Shown here: piece after piece, positions 53,342 to 62,415 of the stretch
Layout of the letters: each line of letters begins with the position of its first letter
Numbering within the stretch: the first letter of the stretch is position 1
NCBI GenBank assembly: GCA_963819975.1
Contig: CAWFYE010000019.1
Coordinates: 130,838-194,837 of the forward strand
DNA: 64,000 nt
Direction of reading: 5' to 3'
Source of the DNA: Palsa-1392 sp963819975
GTDB lineage: Bacteria > Verrucomicrobiota > Verrucomicrobiia > Chthoniobacterales > UBA10450
Notes under the pieces: model-generated
Databases searched by the model: none
Told to the model about the DNA's origin: nothing
Seen by the model: only the letters and a program-made list of their open reading frames with translations
Position numbers and translations under genes: made by a program

Positions 53342-54706
53342 TCAATCGCCAAGATAACGCGCGAGGGCAAAATCCACCCCGAATTGGCTGAAATTGGCCT
53401 GGAATCCGACCGCGACAATTTTGCCATCCGCCTGCAGCGCCGCTCCCTGAGCTCCGCCGTTGAGATCGCCGAAAGAGGTCCGCACTTTGCCGCCGATCCC
53501 GAAAGTGGGGTCGAGAGCACCTGTCGAAGTCAATCGTGCCAGCAGAAAATCGGAATCGGACGATTCACTATTCGGATAACCGACAGTGATAATCTTGCCG
53601 TCACTTTGCAGGAGCACCTCATAGGCAGCCTGGCAGCAACTGCCGAAGTCGACCTGGGCTTTGCCGTCGCCGCTAAAAGTGGTGTCCAAGACGCCGCTCG
53701 AAGTATAGCGCGCGACCGCGAAGTTCTCCGAGGCTCCGCTGGCGGAAATGGCGAACCCAGCCGCAATAATGCTGCCATCAGGCTGCAGCGCCGCCGAGTG
53801 CGCCCGATCGAAGCCACCGCCGCGGAAGTCCGTGGTCACTTTCCCCGCCGTGCCGAAAGTCGTATCGATCGCGCCATTACTGAGATAACGCACCGCGGCG
53901 AAGTCGTAGAATTTCACCGGGTCATTGGCCGATCCGACTGCGACAATCTTTCCGTCCGGTTGGACCAGGACCGAGAAGGCATCGTCTTCCTTGCCGACGA
54001 AATCGGTCGTGACCTGGCCGCCATTGCCAAAGGTGGCGTCCAGAGATCCATCCGGGTTGTAACGGGCCATGGCAAAATCGGTGTCGGACGCGTCGCCAAT
54101 GTTGACATCAATAAAAACGGTCCCGCCGGCGATGATCTTCCCGTCGGATTGCAAGGCCACGGCGGACGCATAACTACCGCTGGGGAAAAACGTCGTCACG
54201 ATGCCGCCGCTCCCAAAGGAGGTATCGAGCGATCCGTTCCGGTTGTAGCGGACAATTTTGAAATTGCCGGCGAAGGTAAAAAGCGGAAAGGCGCCGCCCG
54301 CGACCACGATTTTTCCGTCCGGCTGGATCACTACCGACGACGGCACCGCGGCGAGGCCGGGAAAATCTGTCTTTACCCTGCCACGCGAGCCGAAGGTACG
54401 GTCGATCGTCCCGTCGGTGTTGTAACGCGCGACGACAAAATCTTCGTCGCTGAAATCATTGTTTTGATAGGTTTCGCCGACCACCACAAACTTGCCGTCA
54501 GCCTGGATGGCCACCGCGCGGGCGAGATCAGTACTGCGCCTGATGTCGGTCATTATTTGACCGCCGGTGCCGAAGGTAGAATCGAGATCGCCCGCCGCCG
54601 CTTGCGCCAGGCGCGGAACCATCAAGCAGATCAGCATGAGGACCAGAAAAGAAACCGCGCGGCAATGAGCAAGGTATTGGAGGTAATTTGGATAATAGAA
54701 AAACAT
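53342..54706 (-). CDS. Secreted delta-60 repeat protein
   Basis: 454 residues with a signal peptide (VSFLVLMLICLMVPRLAQAA). The mature protein is seven tandem units of about 57-62 residues (TIGR02608-type delta-60 repeats), each with an xLDxTFGxxG turn (DLDSTFGTGG, SLDATFGNGG, ALDPTFGIGG) and a QxDGKIVAVG strand, forming a likely beta-propeller. The family is common in secreted proteins of environmental bacteria; function is unknown. The opposite strand carries a long spurious frame caused by the repeats. Confidence 0.88.
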   Translation of the reverse strand: MFFYYPNYLQYLAHCRAVSFLVLMLICLMVPRLAQAAAGDLDSTFGTGGQIMTDIRRSTDLARAVAIQADGKFVVVGETYQNNDFSDEDFVVARYNTDGTIDRTFGSRGRVKTDFPGLAAVPSSVVIQPDGKIVVAGGAFPLFTFAGNFKIVRYNRNGSLDTSFGSGGIVTTFFPSGSYASAVALQSDGKIIAGGTVFIDVNIGDASDTDFAMARYNPDGSLDATFGNGGQVTTDFVGKEDDAFSVLVQPDGKIVAVGSANDPVKFYDFAAVRYLSNGAIDTTFGTAGKVTTDFRGGGFDRAHSAALQPDGSIIAAGFAISASGASENFAVARYTSSGVLDTTFSGDGKAQVDFGSCCQAAYEVLLQSDGKIITVGYPNSESSDSDFLLARLTSTGALDPTFGIGGKVRTSFGDLNGGAQGAALQADGKIVAVGFQANFSQFGVDFALARYLGD

Positions 54707-54780
54707 AAACTTTCCTCTTTTGACTCATAGTTTACATGAGAAACGGCTGGTTCAAGGAGACGGTAGTAACAGTTCTGTTA

Positions 54781-54830
54781 CGCGCGGCCGCGCGGTTATC
54801 GGTTGATCGTTAATAGTTATTTGTGCCAGC
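54781..54830. repeat. 14-bp palindrome followed by 7-bp-period array
   Basis: CGCGCGGCCGCGCG (54781-54794) is a perfect palindrome, followed by GGTTATC, GGTTGATC, GTTAATA, GTTATTT. The order palindrome-GGTT heptads-GTGNCAGC matches 53095-53150, so the same unit occurs on both sides of the delta-60 gene. Confidence 0.6.
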
Positions 54831-54872
54831 GACCAAAGTCAGAAGCCAGACATCACAGTCGGATCATCGCGC

Positions 54873-55445
54873 ATGGACCCGCTCGTGATAAATATTATCA
54901 ACGCTTGCTGGGGCGTTTTCATAGCGGTCTGGTTGCTCGCGGCGATCTCCACCAAGCGTACCGTCTACCGCGAGAGCAGAGCCCAGCGCCTGTGTTACAC
55001 GGTCCCGATCGTGCTCGGCTGCTGGCTCCTCTTTCGCGGGTCCCGTTCCCCATATCCCTTCAACCTCCGCATTATTCCCCACTCGGACGCCCTGCTTCTT
55101 GCTGCGGCGATCCTATGCATTTCTGGAGTTAGCTTCTGTGTCTGGGCCCGCGCGGTTCTTGGGCGCAACTGGAGCGGCACGGTCACCCTGAAGGCAGATC
55201 ACGAATTGATCGTGCGCGGCCCGTACCGACTGGTTCGCCATCCGATCTACACCGGTTTGCTAGCTATGGCCTTCGCGACGGCCATTCAACGCGGACACCT
55301 TGGGGGAATCTTCGGGCTTACCCTCATCGCCGTCAGCTTCTGGATCAAATCCGCCCACGAAGAAGCAGTGATGCTAAAACAATTCCCCGACCAATACCCC
55401 GCCTATCGAGCGCGAGTGAAGCGAATCATCCCGTTCATCCTTTAG
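54873..55445 (+). CDS. Isoprenylcysteine carboxyl methyltransferase-like membrane protein
   Basis: 190 residues with about four membrane helices. The C-terminal GPYRLVRHPIYTGLLAMAFA followed by EEAVMLKQFPDQYPAYRAR is the SAM-binding signature of the ICMT/PEMT (NnrU-like) integral membrane methyltransferases. In bacteria substrates are lipids or unknown. It stands alone between two - strand genes for secreted repeat proteins. The start MDPLVINIINACWGVF is the only good ATG. Confidence 0.85.
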   Translation: MDPLVINIINACWGVFIAVWLLAAISTKRTVYRESRAQRLCYTVPIVLGCWLLFRGSRSPYPFNLRIIPHSDALLLAAAILCISGVSFCVWARAVLGRNWSGTVTLKADHELIVRGPYRLVRHPIYTGLLAMAFATAIQRGHLGGIFGLTLIAVSFWIKSAHEEAVMLKQFPDQYPAYRARVKRIIPFIL

Positions 55446-55518
55446 TGTCGACGTCGCAACCCATTGGAAATGTCAATGTAAAGACACGACTCCCCCCCGA
55501 TTGCACCGCCCCCGGAAG

Positions 55519-57018
55519 TTACTGGATGGTGATATTCCCGCTCGTGAGCGTGCCGCTCTCGGCGTAACCGCTACTTAGCGTGATGCTGAAGGTATCCGAA
55601 CTGCCGTCGGCGCTGTTATCCACCGCTGTGACTGTAAAGGTCACCTTTCCGCCTCCGTTGCTGAGTGTGGCCGTGCCAGTGACAGTGGCTGTGGCTCCGC
55701 TGATTGTGAGCCTGCGCAATCTCGACCGGGAGAAACTCACGTTCCCGTCGGGATCACTATAAGTGAGAGTGCCGGTGGGAATCCCGTGCGTCCCGGTGAC
55801 GTCGATAGTAAAGGTGGCTGTCCCGGCTATGCTGGCAAACGAGCCGCTCCCATCCACGCTCATGGCTTGGGTAATGCCTGGGGTATAAGCCTCCGCGCTA
55901 TTGAGCGAGATCGCGGGCCATTCTATCCCGCCCGTGACGAGTGTCCTCCCGTCTGGCAGCAAAGTCATGGTGTGCGCGCGCCGCTGCGTCGTCAGGTTGC
56001 CGGCCGCCGACCAGGTACCCGTTGTCGGATCATAAAGCTCGGCGCTCGTCAGATCGGGAGCGTCCCCGCTGGCGATGAGCACCGTTCCACCATGCTGAAG
56101 CACCGCCTTGTGGCTAAAGCGCTTGGTGATCAGGCTGCCGGTCAGGCTCCACGTGCCCGTAGCGGGATCATATAATTCGCAGCTCGCCGTTGCTCCGGGC
56201 AGGTAACCGCCGGCGACGAGAACTTTTCCGTCCCGTAACAGCGTCGCCGTGTGGTTTTCCCGTTTGACATTCAAACTGCCGGTCGGCGTCCACACTCCCG
56301 TCGCCGGGTCATAAATTTCCGCGCTCGAAAGATAGTTGCCTGCAATACCGCCGGCGACGAGCACTCTCCCATCCGCCAGCCGGGTTGTGGTGTGGGCGGC
56401 GCGAGCGTCGGTCATGCTACCGGTCAAACTCCACGTCCCTGTCGCTGGGTCATACAGCTCCGCGCTGGCCAGCGAACCAGGGCCGGAGCCGCCGACCACC
56501 AATACCTTGCCATCCGCGAGCAACGCCGCGCCGTGTCCGCTCCGAGCCGCATTCAGACTTCCCGTCTGCGACCAGGTACCCGTCAGGGGATCGTAAAGCT
56601 CGGCGCTCGCGATACTATCCGGGACGAGGAAACAGCCTGCCACCAGCACCCGACCGTCTGTCAACAAGGTCGCCGTCTGCAGCTCGCGGCCGATGTTCAT
56701 ACTACCGGTTGGCTGCCAGTTCCCTTTTGTGGGGTCATAAAGCTCCGCACCTGGGCTGGTCCCGCCGCCCTCGACGAGAACCATCCCGTTATTCAATACG
56801 GTCGCTGCATGAAAATATCGGGACCCGCTCATGTTCGCGATCGGACGCCAGGAGCCTGTCTGAGCGAAGCAGGGCCGGGCGAGAGACAAGCCCGCACCTG
56901 CCAATAAGACGAGCGCCCCCGTGCGAGCGGGAGTCAGGACAAAGCGTCGAAAGACTGGCGGGACGATTGAGGACAAAACGTGCAGACGAACAATGGCTGA
57001 TGATGATGGAGGATTCAT
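55519..57018 (-). CDS. Secreted Kelch-repeat protein
   Basis: 499 residues with an N-terminal export signal (about 25-53; ending CFAQ). About seven Kelch units of 45-50 residues follow, each with SAELYDPATGTWSLTGS and a DGRVLVAGG strand, giving a galactose-oxidase-like propeller without the copper ligands that I can see. A C-terminal Ig-like region (about 390-499) contains NGGGKVTFTVTAVDNSADGS. Near-identical units give unusual DNA repetition. It probably acts in adhesion or glycan contact; this is inference. Confidence 0.85.
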   Translation of the reverse strand: MNPPSSSAIVRLHVLSSIVPPVFRRFVLTPARTGALVLLAGAGLSLARPCFAQTGSWRPIANMSGSRYFHAATVLNNGMVLVEGGGTSPGAELYDPTKGNWQPTGSMNIGRELQTATLLTDGRVLVAGCFLVPDSIASAELYDPLTGTWSQTGSLNAARSGHGAALLADGKVLVVGGSGPGSLASAELYDPATGTWSLTGSMTDARAAHTTTRLADGRVLVAGGIAGNYLSSAEIYDPATGVWTPTGSLNVKRENHTATLLRDGKVLVAGGYLPGATASCELYDPATGTWSLTGSLITKRFSHKAVLQHGGTVLIASGDAPDLTSAELYDPTTGTWSAAGNLTTQRRAHTMTLLPDGRTLVTGGIEWPAISLNSAEAYTPGITQAMSVDGSGSFASIAGTATFTIDVTGTHGIPTGTLTYSDPDGNVSFSRSRLRRLTISGATATVTGTATLSNGGGKVTFTVTAVDNSADGSSDTFSITLSSGYAESGTLTSGNITIQ

Positions 57019-57356
57019 AACTTTGAGTGGCCAGGGTTGCGGTGGAGAGAAGGGGTGCAGCGGTTCCGACCGCTTCGCGACAAAGAGTCGATCAACTGCT
57101 CGCCGGATTGTCGAGAAAAAAGGGCCGATCCAAACTGCGCGCGTCAGTTAACGAAAAAATCCTTCCCCACTTCGCTTCACTAGAAGGAGTGGGTTTTGCG
57201 GACGCGATTCTCCAAGCGACTTGCCTTGTCCGCTCAGAGAAGCAACGCTGTCGCGAATGCCCACTCGCTGTCTTGCCGGCCTTGCGCGCAGCGACCACGA
57301 CCAACGGACGCGACGAAACGCCGCCGCGAGATTTCCGCAGACTGCGGGCTCATGAC
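57019..57356. other. Intergenic, no assignable feature
   Basis: 338 bp between the Kelch gene start and the stop of the chloroperoxidase-like gene. Short frames on both strands lack any protein-like pattern. It should contain the promoter of the Kelch gene near 57030-57100, but I cannot point to -35/-10 boxes with confidence. Confidence 0.4.
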
Positions 57357-58193
57357 TTAAGCCTTGAAGAACGCGAGCAGATCGGCGTTGATGATGTCGG
57401 CTTGCGTCGTGATCATCCCGTGAGGCAGGTCTTTGTATGTCTTCAGTGTGCCGTTCTTGAGCAGTTTGGCGGAGAGTGGACCCGAGGCCTGATACGGCAC
57501 AATCTGGTCGTCCTCGCTATGCATGACCAGCACTGGTATCGAGATCTTCTTCAGATCCTCCGTGAAGTCAGTCTGTGAGAAAGCGACGATGCCGTCATAA
57601 CCCGCCTTGGCGCCGCCCATCATGCCTTGCCGCCACCAATTCCGAATGAGAGGCTCGATCGATTTCACGCCAGGACGGTTGAAGCCGTAGAACGGGCCAG
57701 CCGGCAGATCGTAGTAAAACTTGGCCCGGTTGGCGGCGAGCTGGGCTTGAAGATCGTCGAACACCGACTTGGGTGTGCCTAACGGATTTTTCTCGGTCTT
57801 CACCATCAGCGGCGGCACCGCGCTGATGATCGCCGCCTTCGCCACGTTCTTGTCACCGTGACGGGCGAGATAACGCACCACCTGTCCGCCGCCGGTTGAA
57901 TGGCCAACGTGAATCGCATCCTTCAAGTTGAGATGATCCGTGACGGCCTTTAGATCGTCGGCGTAATGATCCATGTCGTGTCCGCCGCCAGTTTGAGTGG
58001 AGCGACCATGTCCGCGCCGATCAGTCGCAATGACGCGATAACCTTTACCGAGGAAAAAGAGCATCTGCGGGTCCCAATCATCCGCCGAGAGCGGCCAGCC
58101 GTGACTGAACACAATCGGCCGCCCGCTGCCCCAGTCCTTGTAATAGATCTCGATATTCTCTCCGTTTTCTTTTCCAGCCGTGACGTATGGCAT
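57357..58193 (-). CDS. Alpha/beta hydrolase, cofactor-free chloroperoxidase/esterase type
   Basis: 278 residues. VFSHGWPLSADDWDPQM, TDRRGHGRSTQ, the elbow HVGHSTGGGQVVRYLARHG (Ser99), MHSEDDQIVPY (acid) and KDLPHGMITTQ (His) are the standard blocks of the non-haem chloroperoxidase/arylesterase group. In vivo these are mostly esterases or lactonases. It is the only gene right of 51 kb that contains a CCTAACG copy (57778). Confidence 0.92.
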   Translation of the reverse strand: MPYVTAGKENGENIEIYYKDWGSGRPIVFSHGWPLSADDWDPQMLFFLGKGYRVIATDRRGHGRSTQTGGGHDMDHYADDLKAVTDHLNLKDAIHVGHSTGGGQVVRYLARHGDKNVAKAAIISAVPPLMVKTEKNPLGTPKSVFDDLQAQLAANRAKFYYDLPAGPFYGFNRPGVKSIEPLIRNWWRQGMMGGAKAGYDGIVAFSQTDFTEDLKKISIPVLVMHSEDDQIVPYQASGPLSAKLLKNGTLKTYKDLPHGMITTQADIINADLLAFFKA

Positions 58194-58269
58194 ACTGCGT
58201 TTCCTTTCGGTTGAGGCTTAACTAAACTTCGCCAGCCCTGGCGTGACCTGTCCGCGAGTGTTCCGCCGA

Positions 58270-60606
58270 TTACGGGATCGATTGCCCCTTGTTTGCCTTG
58301 ACGACATCTAAGTCCGTATTCTTGATGCGACCATCCGGGTTGAGATCTTCCCGGAAGTTGGCGCTCGTCACAGGCTGATTGGCTTGACCCTTAACCAGCG
58401 CTTGATCCGGTTTGCTCACCAGCCGACTGGCATCGGCGTCTCCAGCCAGGAAACCGAATGGCACGTCTCCATGGGATTGGCCGTCGCCGTTGATGTTCTG
58501 CGTATGGAGCGTTACGATCCCAGCGCTTGTCACTCCAGTGAGTTGTGCAGTCATGCTGTTACCGCTAAAGGTAATGGCTCCGACAGTGGCCGTACCACTC
58601 ACGACTGTAACTTGGCCTGAAGTAACCGGCGCGTCGAAAGTAAAGACGGCGTTGTAAGTCGTGGCGGAACGGCATTCGACGCCGGAGGTTCCGGTGAGCG
58701 GCATCGCGACGTCAAATGTCCCCGCCGAACCATGAGTCAGGCGTGAGGCAGCGCTCAGGAGGGAGGTCGTTCCTCCAGTCACATCCAGGAAGGCTGCACT
58801 GATCGGCCCCCAGGTCTGAAAGCCCTGGACGTCGTTCACGCCGCGCCCGCGCACGAAAATAACGTGGCGGCCGGCCGATAATCCGGCAGTGCTGATAGTT
58901 GCGTTAACGGCCACGGTCGGCGAATTGAATGTGCCATTCATGGGGATGGCCGTGCCGCCAGCCCAGGGAGGCGTGTCGACATAGTATTCAGCCGCGCCCA
59001 CGTTCTGACTGAAGGCGTTGTTTGACCAGGCGAAGTTGATGCTGGCAGTTAGCTGTGATGGCGTGCCCTGTGGCACTGACGCCGGGTTGGTGACAACGGT
59101 GTTGGCATCCGGTCCGTGCGAAGTTAGATAAGGCGTGCGCGCTATCTTGGCCAGGTAAAGAAGCATCCCCTGATTTTCAGGCCAGATACCGACCGACGAG
59201 CCGCAACCTGGGTTATCAATGCATGAATAGGAGGGAAGAAAGTCCTGGCCGCTTAACTCGGTGGAGAAGGACGCCATCCCCAGTTCGCCGTAGGTCCAGT
59301 CAATCGAACCTCCATCTACCACATACAATTGATCGATGATCGAGCCGTAGGGATAACCGTTACCGCCAGCGTTTTTCGCGGCCATGTGCGCCGCGATGTT
59401 GTTCGTCTCGGCGAAGTTAGGCATTCGCGTACTACTCCAGCCCCACGGAAAGAGGTTCACTGGCACGACAGTGTGGATGTTCTGGTAAACGCCTGTGGCT
59501 GTAATTGGCGCCGGATCGGTGTCGCCGGGTCCACGCTGGTCGGGCACCAGTTCACGAAGCTTGTTGACGATGGCCGAATCCTCCGGCTCCGATCCCGCCG
59601 ACACCCCTCTATAAGTCTGGTCGCAAACAAACGTGCTCGAGCCGCCGCAGCAACCCCAGTGAAAGGGGAAGTTACGGTTATTATCCACCCCGAAGTGACT
59701 AAATGCGGTGGGCGGCCAGGAGCAGCCGCCGCCTCCGACGTTGTTGCCGTTCTTGCGGTAGAGATACGGACTGTTGCCGTTGCCACCTGCCTCGACGATA
59801 TGGTGGCCGTCCGGGTTGACTTCAGGCATCAACCAGATGTCGTGATAGTCCACCAGCCAGTGAATATCGGCATTGGTATCGTAGTTATTGAGTAGATAAT
59901 CAACCAAGCGAATGACCACCTCGGGGGTCGCGATCTCGCGGGCATGGATGTCGCCGTCCGCCCAAAAAACCGGTTTTGGGCCAGGGATGCTCCGGTTTGT
60001 GATGTGGAGCGCAAACAGGTCGTAGCCGTTCCAGGGAGCAGGTTGGGTGCAGGAGCCGGGATGGAGCTTGCACCAGGAATCGCCGATATCCACCTTCTCG
60101 ACCAGACCGGGGAACGCCGCCACCTTCGCATCGAGGTAGGCGTAAATTTCTTCCACCGTCTTGTAGCCGCTGTAGAAAGTGTCGTGTATGATTTGGGGGT
60201 CGCTAAGGTTGCGACTGCTTTCCTCGTCTATCTCCACCGGGAGGCCGCGCGCCGTCAGGCTATAATAAAGGTCGCGATTGTTAATGACAGTGAGATAGCC
60301 TCCGGTCGTGGGCACCTCTTCGGCGTTCAGTTCCTGGGCCAGTTGGTCGCGCTCGGCACGGTCGCGGAAGTAGACGCGCATGACCAGGGTATCATACTTG
60401 TCGGCGATCGGATTCTGGCCGCTTCCTGGATTCTTCGCGACATTCTGCGATTTGCTATTTCCGCCACTCGGGTGACTGGGAGCAGCCGCCATGGCGATCC
60501 CAGTCAGAGCCACTCCCGCGAATATGCAGGCGACGGAAAGGACGTGCCTCGCTCGCCCCAATGATTTCTCCTTTGTATTTCCGGTGTGAAGATAGTCCTT
60601 TTTCAT
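58270..60606 (-). CDS. Secreted M14 zinc carboxypeptidase with dockerin-like C-terminus
   Basis: 778 residues with a signal peptide (about 20-40). The M14 domain (about 130-490) has zinc ligands in DGDIHAREIATPE (H..E), substrate arginine in VDNNRNFPFHWG, and a Glu candidate in FSTELSGQDFL. A CHU-type Ig-like and cohesin-like region (about 500-715) follows. The last 60 residues contain two EF-hand-like loops (GDADASRLV; DLNPDGRIKNTDLDVVK), a dockerin type I pattern. It should digest extracellular peptides, possibly anchored by the dockerin-like tail. Confidence 0.87.
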   Translation of the reverse strand: MKKDYLHTGNTKEKSLGRARHVLSVACIFAGVALTGIAMAAAPSHPSGGNSKSQNVAKNPGSGQNPIADKYDTLVMRVYFRDRAERDQLAQELNAEEVPTTGGYLTVINNRDLYYSLTARGLPVEIDEESSRNLSDPQIIHDTFYSGYKTVEEIYAYLDAKVAAFPGLVEKVDIGDSWCKLHPGSCTQPAPWNGYDLFALHITNRSIPGPKPVFWADGDIHAREIATPEVVIRLVDYLLNNYDTNADIHWLVDYHDIWLMPEVNPDGHHIVEAGGNGNSPYLYRKNGNNVGGGGCSWPPTAFSHFGVDNNRNFPFHWGCCGGSSTFVCDQTYRGVSAGSEPEDSAIVNKLRELVPDQRGPGDTDPAPITATGVYQNIHTVVPVNLFPWGWSSTRMPNFAETNNIAAHMAAKNAGGNGYPYGSIIDQLYVVDGGSIDWTYGELGMASFSTELSGQDFLPSYSCIDNPGCGSSVGIWPENQGMLLYLAKIARTPYLTSHGPDANTVVTNPASVPQGTPSQLTASINFAWSNNAFSQNVGAAEYYVDTPPWAGGTAIPMNGTFNSPTVAVNATISTAGLSAGRHVIFVRGRGVNDVQGFQTWGPISAAFLDVTGGTTSLLSAASRLTHGSAGTFDVAMPLTGTSGVECRSATTYNAVFTFDAPVTSGQVTVVSGTATVGAITFSGNSMTAQLTGVTSAGIVTLHTQNINGDGQSHGDVPFGFLAGDADASRLVSKPDQALVKGQANQPVTSANFREDLNPDGRIKNTDLDVVKANKGQSIP

Positions 60607-60613
60607 TTTGGAT

Positions 60614-60931
60614 TTAAACGGCGTCTGTTTGACTTCCGGAGGAGCGCTTCCCTTCTACTTCCAAGATTTTGGCAAGACAAGGAAAAAAGACGGGATCAGT
60701 CCGCGCATGCTGCCATCCTGATCTGCTAACTCGTCCGCCATTCAAAAAGGGTCGGAAGCGCCGCGCCTGCAGATTTTGGCGACCATAAATTATCTCGCCT
60801 GACTGTGGGTACTCGCAGACAACGTCATCGTGATAGATTTCGTGTTCGCCCACTTGATCGCCCGCGGCGGAGGCGGCCCAATGTCGATCTATCGCCGCGC
60901 GAATATTGTGCTCGTCCATCTCTTCGATCAT
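60614..60931 (-). pseudogene. Truncated SnoaL/NTF2-like protein
   Basis: The first 57 residues (DEHNIRAAIDRHWAASAAGD, then EHEIYHDDVVCEYPQSGEII) are an excellent match to the start of SnoaL-like NTF2-fold proteins. After GRQNLQA the sequence changes to RRFRPFLNGGRVSRS... with no fold-like pattern, and the protein ends at 105 residues rather than about 130-150. A deletion or frameshift has probably replaced the C-terminal half. Confident on the family, less on loss of function. Confidence 0.6.
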
Positions 60932-61008
60932 CGGTCCCCTGTCATGACATCAGATATTACACCTTCGCACGGGCAAGCCCAGACTGACCTCATTAAATAT
61001 CAGGCTCC

Positions 61009-62415
61009 TTAGGGTATTTCGAAAATTTCGACCTGCTTGGCGATGCCGCGGAGTGAGCGCTTCTCCGGAGTCGCAGCGATCCCGTTTGATTGCAACAGCT
61101 TCGAGGTTTCGCTGTCAGTAACTACCTGTCTCGTCGCAAAGATGGAGCGCGACGTCGCGAGTCCTTGAACGCGAGATGCGATGTTTACGGTCCGTCCGAA
61201 GTAATCCTGTCGATCGTTCAGCGAAACAGCCAGACAAGGTCCCTCGTGGATGCCAATCTTAAGCAGCAACTCATCTTTCAAGTCCTCCAATGCTTCTCGC
61301 ATCTTCAGCGCAGCCGCCATCGCTCCGTCTGGTGTCGGGAACGTCGCCATGACGGCGTCGCCGATTGTCTTTACCACGGCGCCCCTTTCGGCCGCCACGA
61401 TTTCATTCAAGATCCGGAAGTGAGCGCGCACCAAATCGTAGGCAGCCAGATCTCCAACTCGTTCGTAAAGTTCCGTTGACCCCTTGAGGTCGGTAAACAA
61501 AAAGGTGAGATTGGTAATCTTGAATCTCTGATCAACGTCCAGCGCATCGGTGCGATAAATATCGCGAAATGTTTGGTTGGTCAGAAGACGTTTTGCGCTC
61601 AGAAAAGGGCGACGCTTGTTAACGAGTTCGTGAACTTTATCGCTCACGACCCAAACAGCCGGCAACGTCCGTTTTTTTGAGCGGTTTTCCAGGGTCAGCT
61701 TTAGAGGGCCAGGGCGCATCTGAACGGTTCCCTCCGGTGGGTGATCCCTGGTCATAACGAAGGAGAGCGATTGGCTCTTGCGCGCAGGCTCGCCCTTCAC
61801 CTCGAGATGTTGCGACATGTGCAGGACCGGATCGAACACGTCCAGCTCTCCCTCAGGCAACTGGAGCGAGAGCGCCACCTTTTCGCCAGGTAAAAGCTCG
61901 CGGCTGTCGAGAGTCGTTTCCTTGACCCATTTCGCCAAGGTCTCGTTATCGGGCAAATCGACACCTGAACTCCAAAAGATCTGTCGGTAGTATTCGATCC
62001 ACGACAGTGTCCCGGGATCGTGCGCCGCGATTCTCCGCACCCGCGGGCTGATGGTGAACGTGACCTCGACGATTTCGTCAAGCGTCGGTTCATGCCCGAT
62101 AGCGCAAAGGACGCATCGGTATTCGGATTGTCTTACCGTCTTAAGAGTCGCGCCGGAATCGAGAACGCCGCCGCAAGCGGGACAAAGAATGTTCCACGAC
62201 ATATCGAAAATGCCGAGTCGCGAGCCGTGCAGAAAAGCTGCAAGCACATCATCCTCATCGAGCCCGTGTCTGGCGGCAAAGGCGAGGGCGTTGATCCGGC
62301 AAAGCTCGCGGTCCGGCGCGTCGTGGATGAGCTTTTCGATTGCATTCATCGGTTTCAGCTTTGCCGATTGCCGCAAAGCGCTGAAGAGATTCTCTGTGTC
62401 GATGGGAAGTTTCAT
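61009..62415 (-). CDS. Class III adenylate/guanylate cyclase with DUF5939 domain
   Basis: 468 residues. The N-terminal two thirds match DUF5939 cyclases, including a zinc-ribbon-like pair (ILCPACGGVLD and YRCVLCAIGH). The catalytic domain (about 300-455) begins LTFLFTDLKGSTELYERVGD with a metal-binding Asp, then KTIGDAVMATFPTPDGAM with the second Asp, and DYFGRTVNIASRVQ. These support an active cyclase. cAMP is more likely than cGMP, but specificity residues were not resolved. No signal peptide or membrane helix is seen. Confidence 0.88.
   Translation of the reverse strand: MKLPIDTENLFSALRQSAKLKPMNAIEKLIHDAPDRELCRINALAFAARHGLDEDDVLAAFLHGSRLGIFDMSWNILCPACGGVLDSGATLKTVRQSEYRCVLCAIGHEPTLDEIVEVTFTISPRVRRIAAHDPGTLSWIEYYRQIFWSSGVDLPDNETLAKWVKETTLDSRELLPGEKVALSLQLPEGELDVFDPVLHMSQHLEVKGEPARKSQSLSFVMTRDHPPEGTVQMRPGPLKLTLENRSKKRTLPAVWVVSDKVHELVNKRRPFLSAKRLLTNQTFRDIYRTDALDVDQRFKITNLTFLFTDLKGSTELYERVGDLAAYDLVRAHFRILNEIVAAERGAVVKTIGDAVMATFPTPDGAMAAALKMREALEDLKDELLLKIGIHEGPCLAVSLNDRQDYFGRTVNIASRVQGLATSRSIFATRQVVTDSETSKLLQSNGIAATPEKRSLRGIAKQVEIFEIP

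Larger units (their letters stand above)
1991..57784. repeat. Dispersed motif TCGTTAGGC (43 CGTTAGG/CCTAACG copies)
   Basis: CGTTAGG starts at 1991, 3798, 4096, 8717, 11620, 14008, 18858, 22382, 24136, 24988, 26788, 27808, 30768, 33528, 34796, 36955, 37687, 41088, 44793, 47552, 49397, 50420. CCTAACG starts at 6956, 14116, 16418, 19079, 19296, 19926, 20142, 20488, 20668, 23042, 23460, 27373, 29477, 32235, 33796, 34068, 36360, 37948, 38187, 48644, 57778. Read as CGTTAGG, T precedes in 36 of 43 and C follows in 28. Hand count; positions may be off by one. Confidence 0.85.

Noticed and set aside
53285..54730. 481-residue + strand frame opposite the delta-60 gene
   Set aside because: It is kept open by the tandem repeats on the other strand; it shows no independent conserved motif.
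61009..62415. Cyclase as part of a CBASS/Pycsar defence system
   Set aside because: It is a DUF5939 class III cyclase with no adjacent effector; neighbours are gene remnants and a DUF6090 protein.
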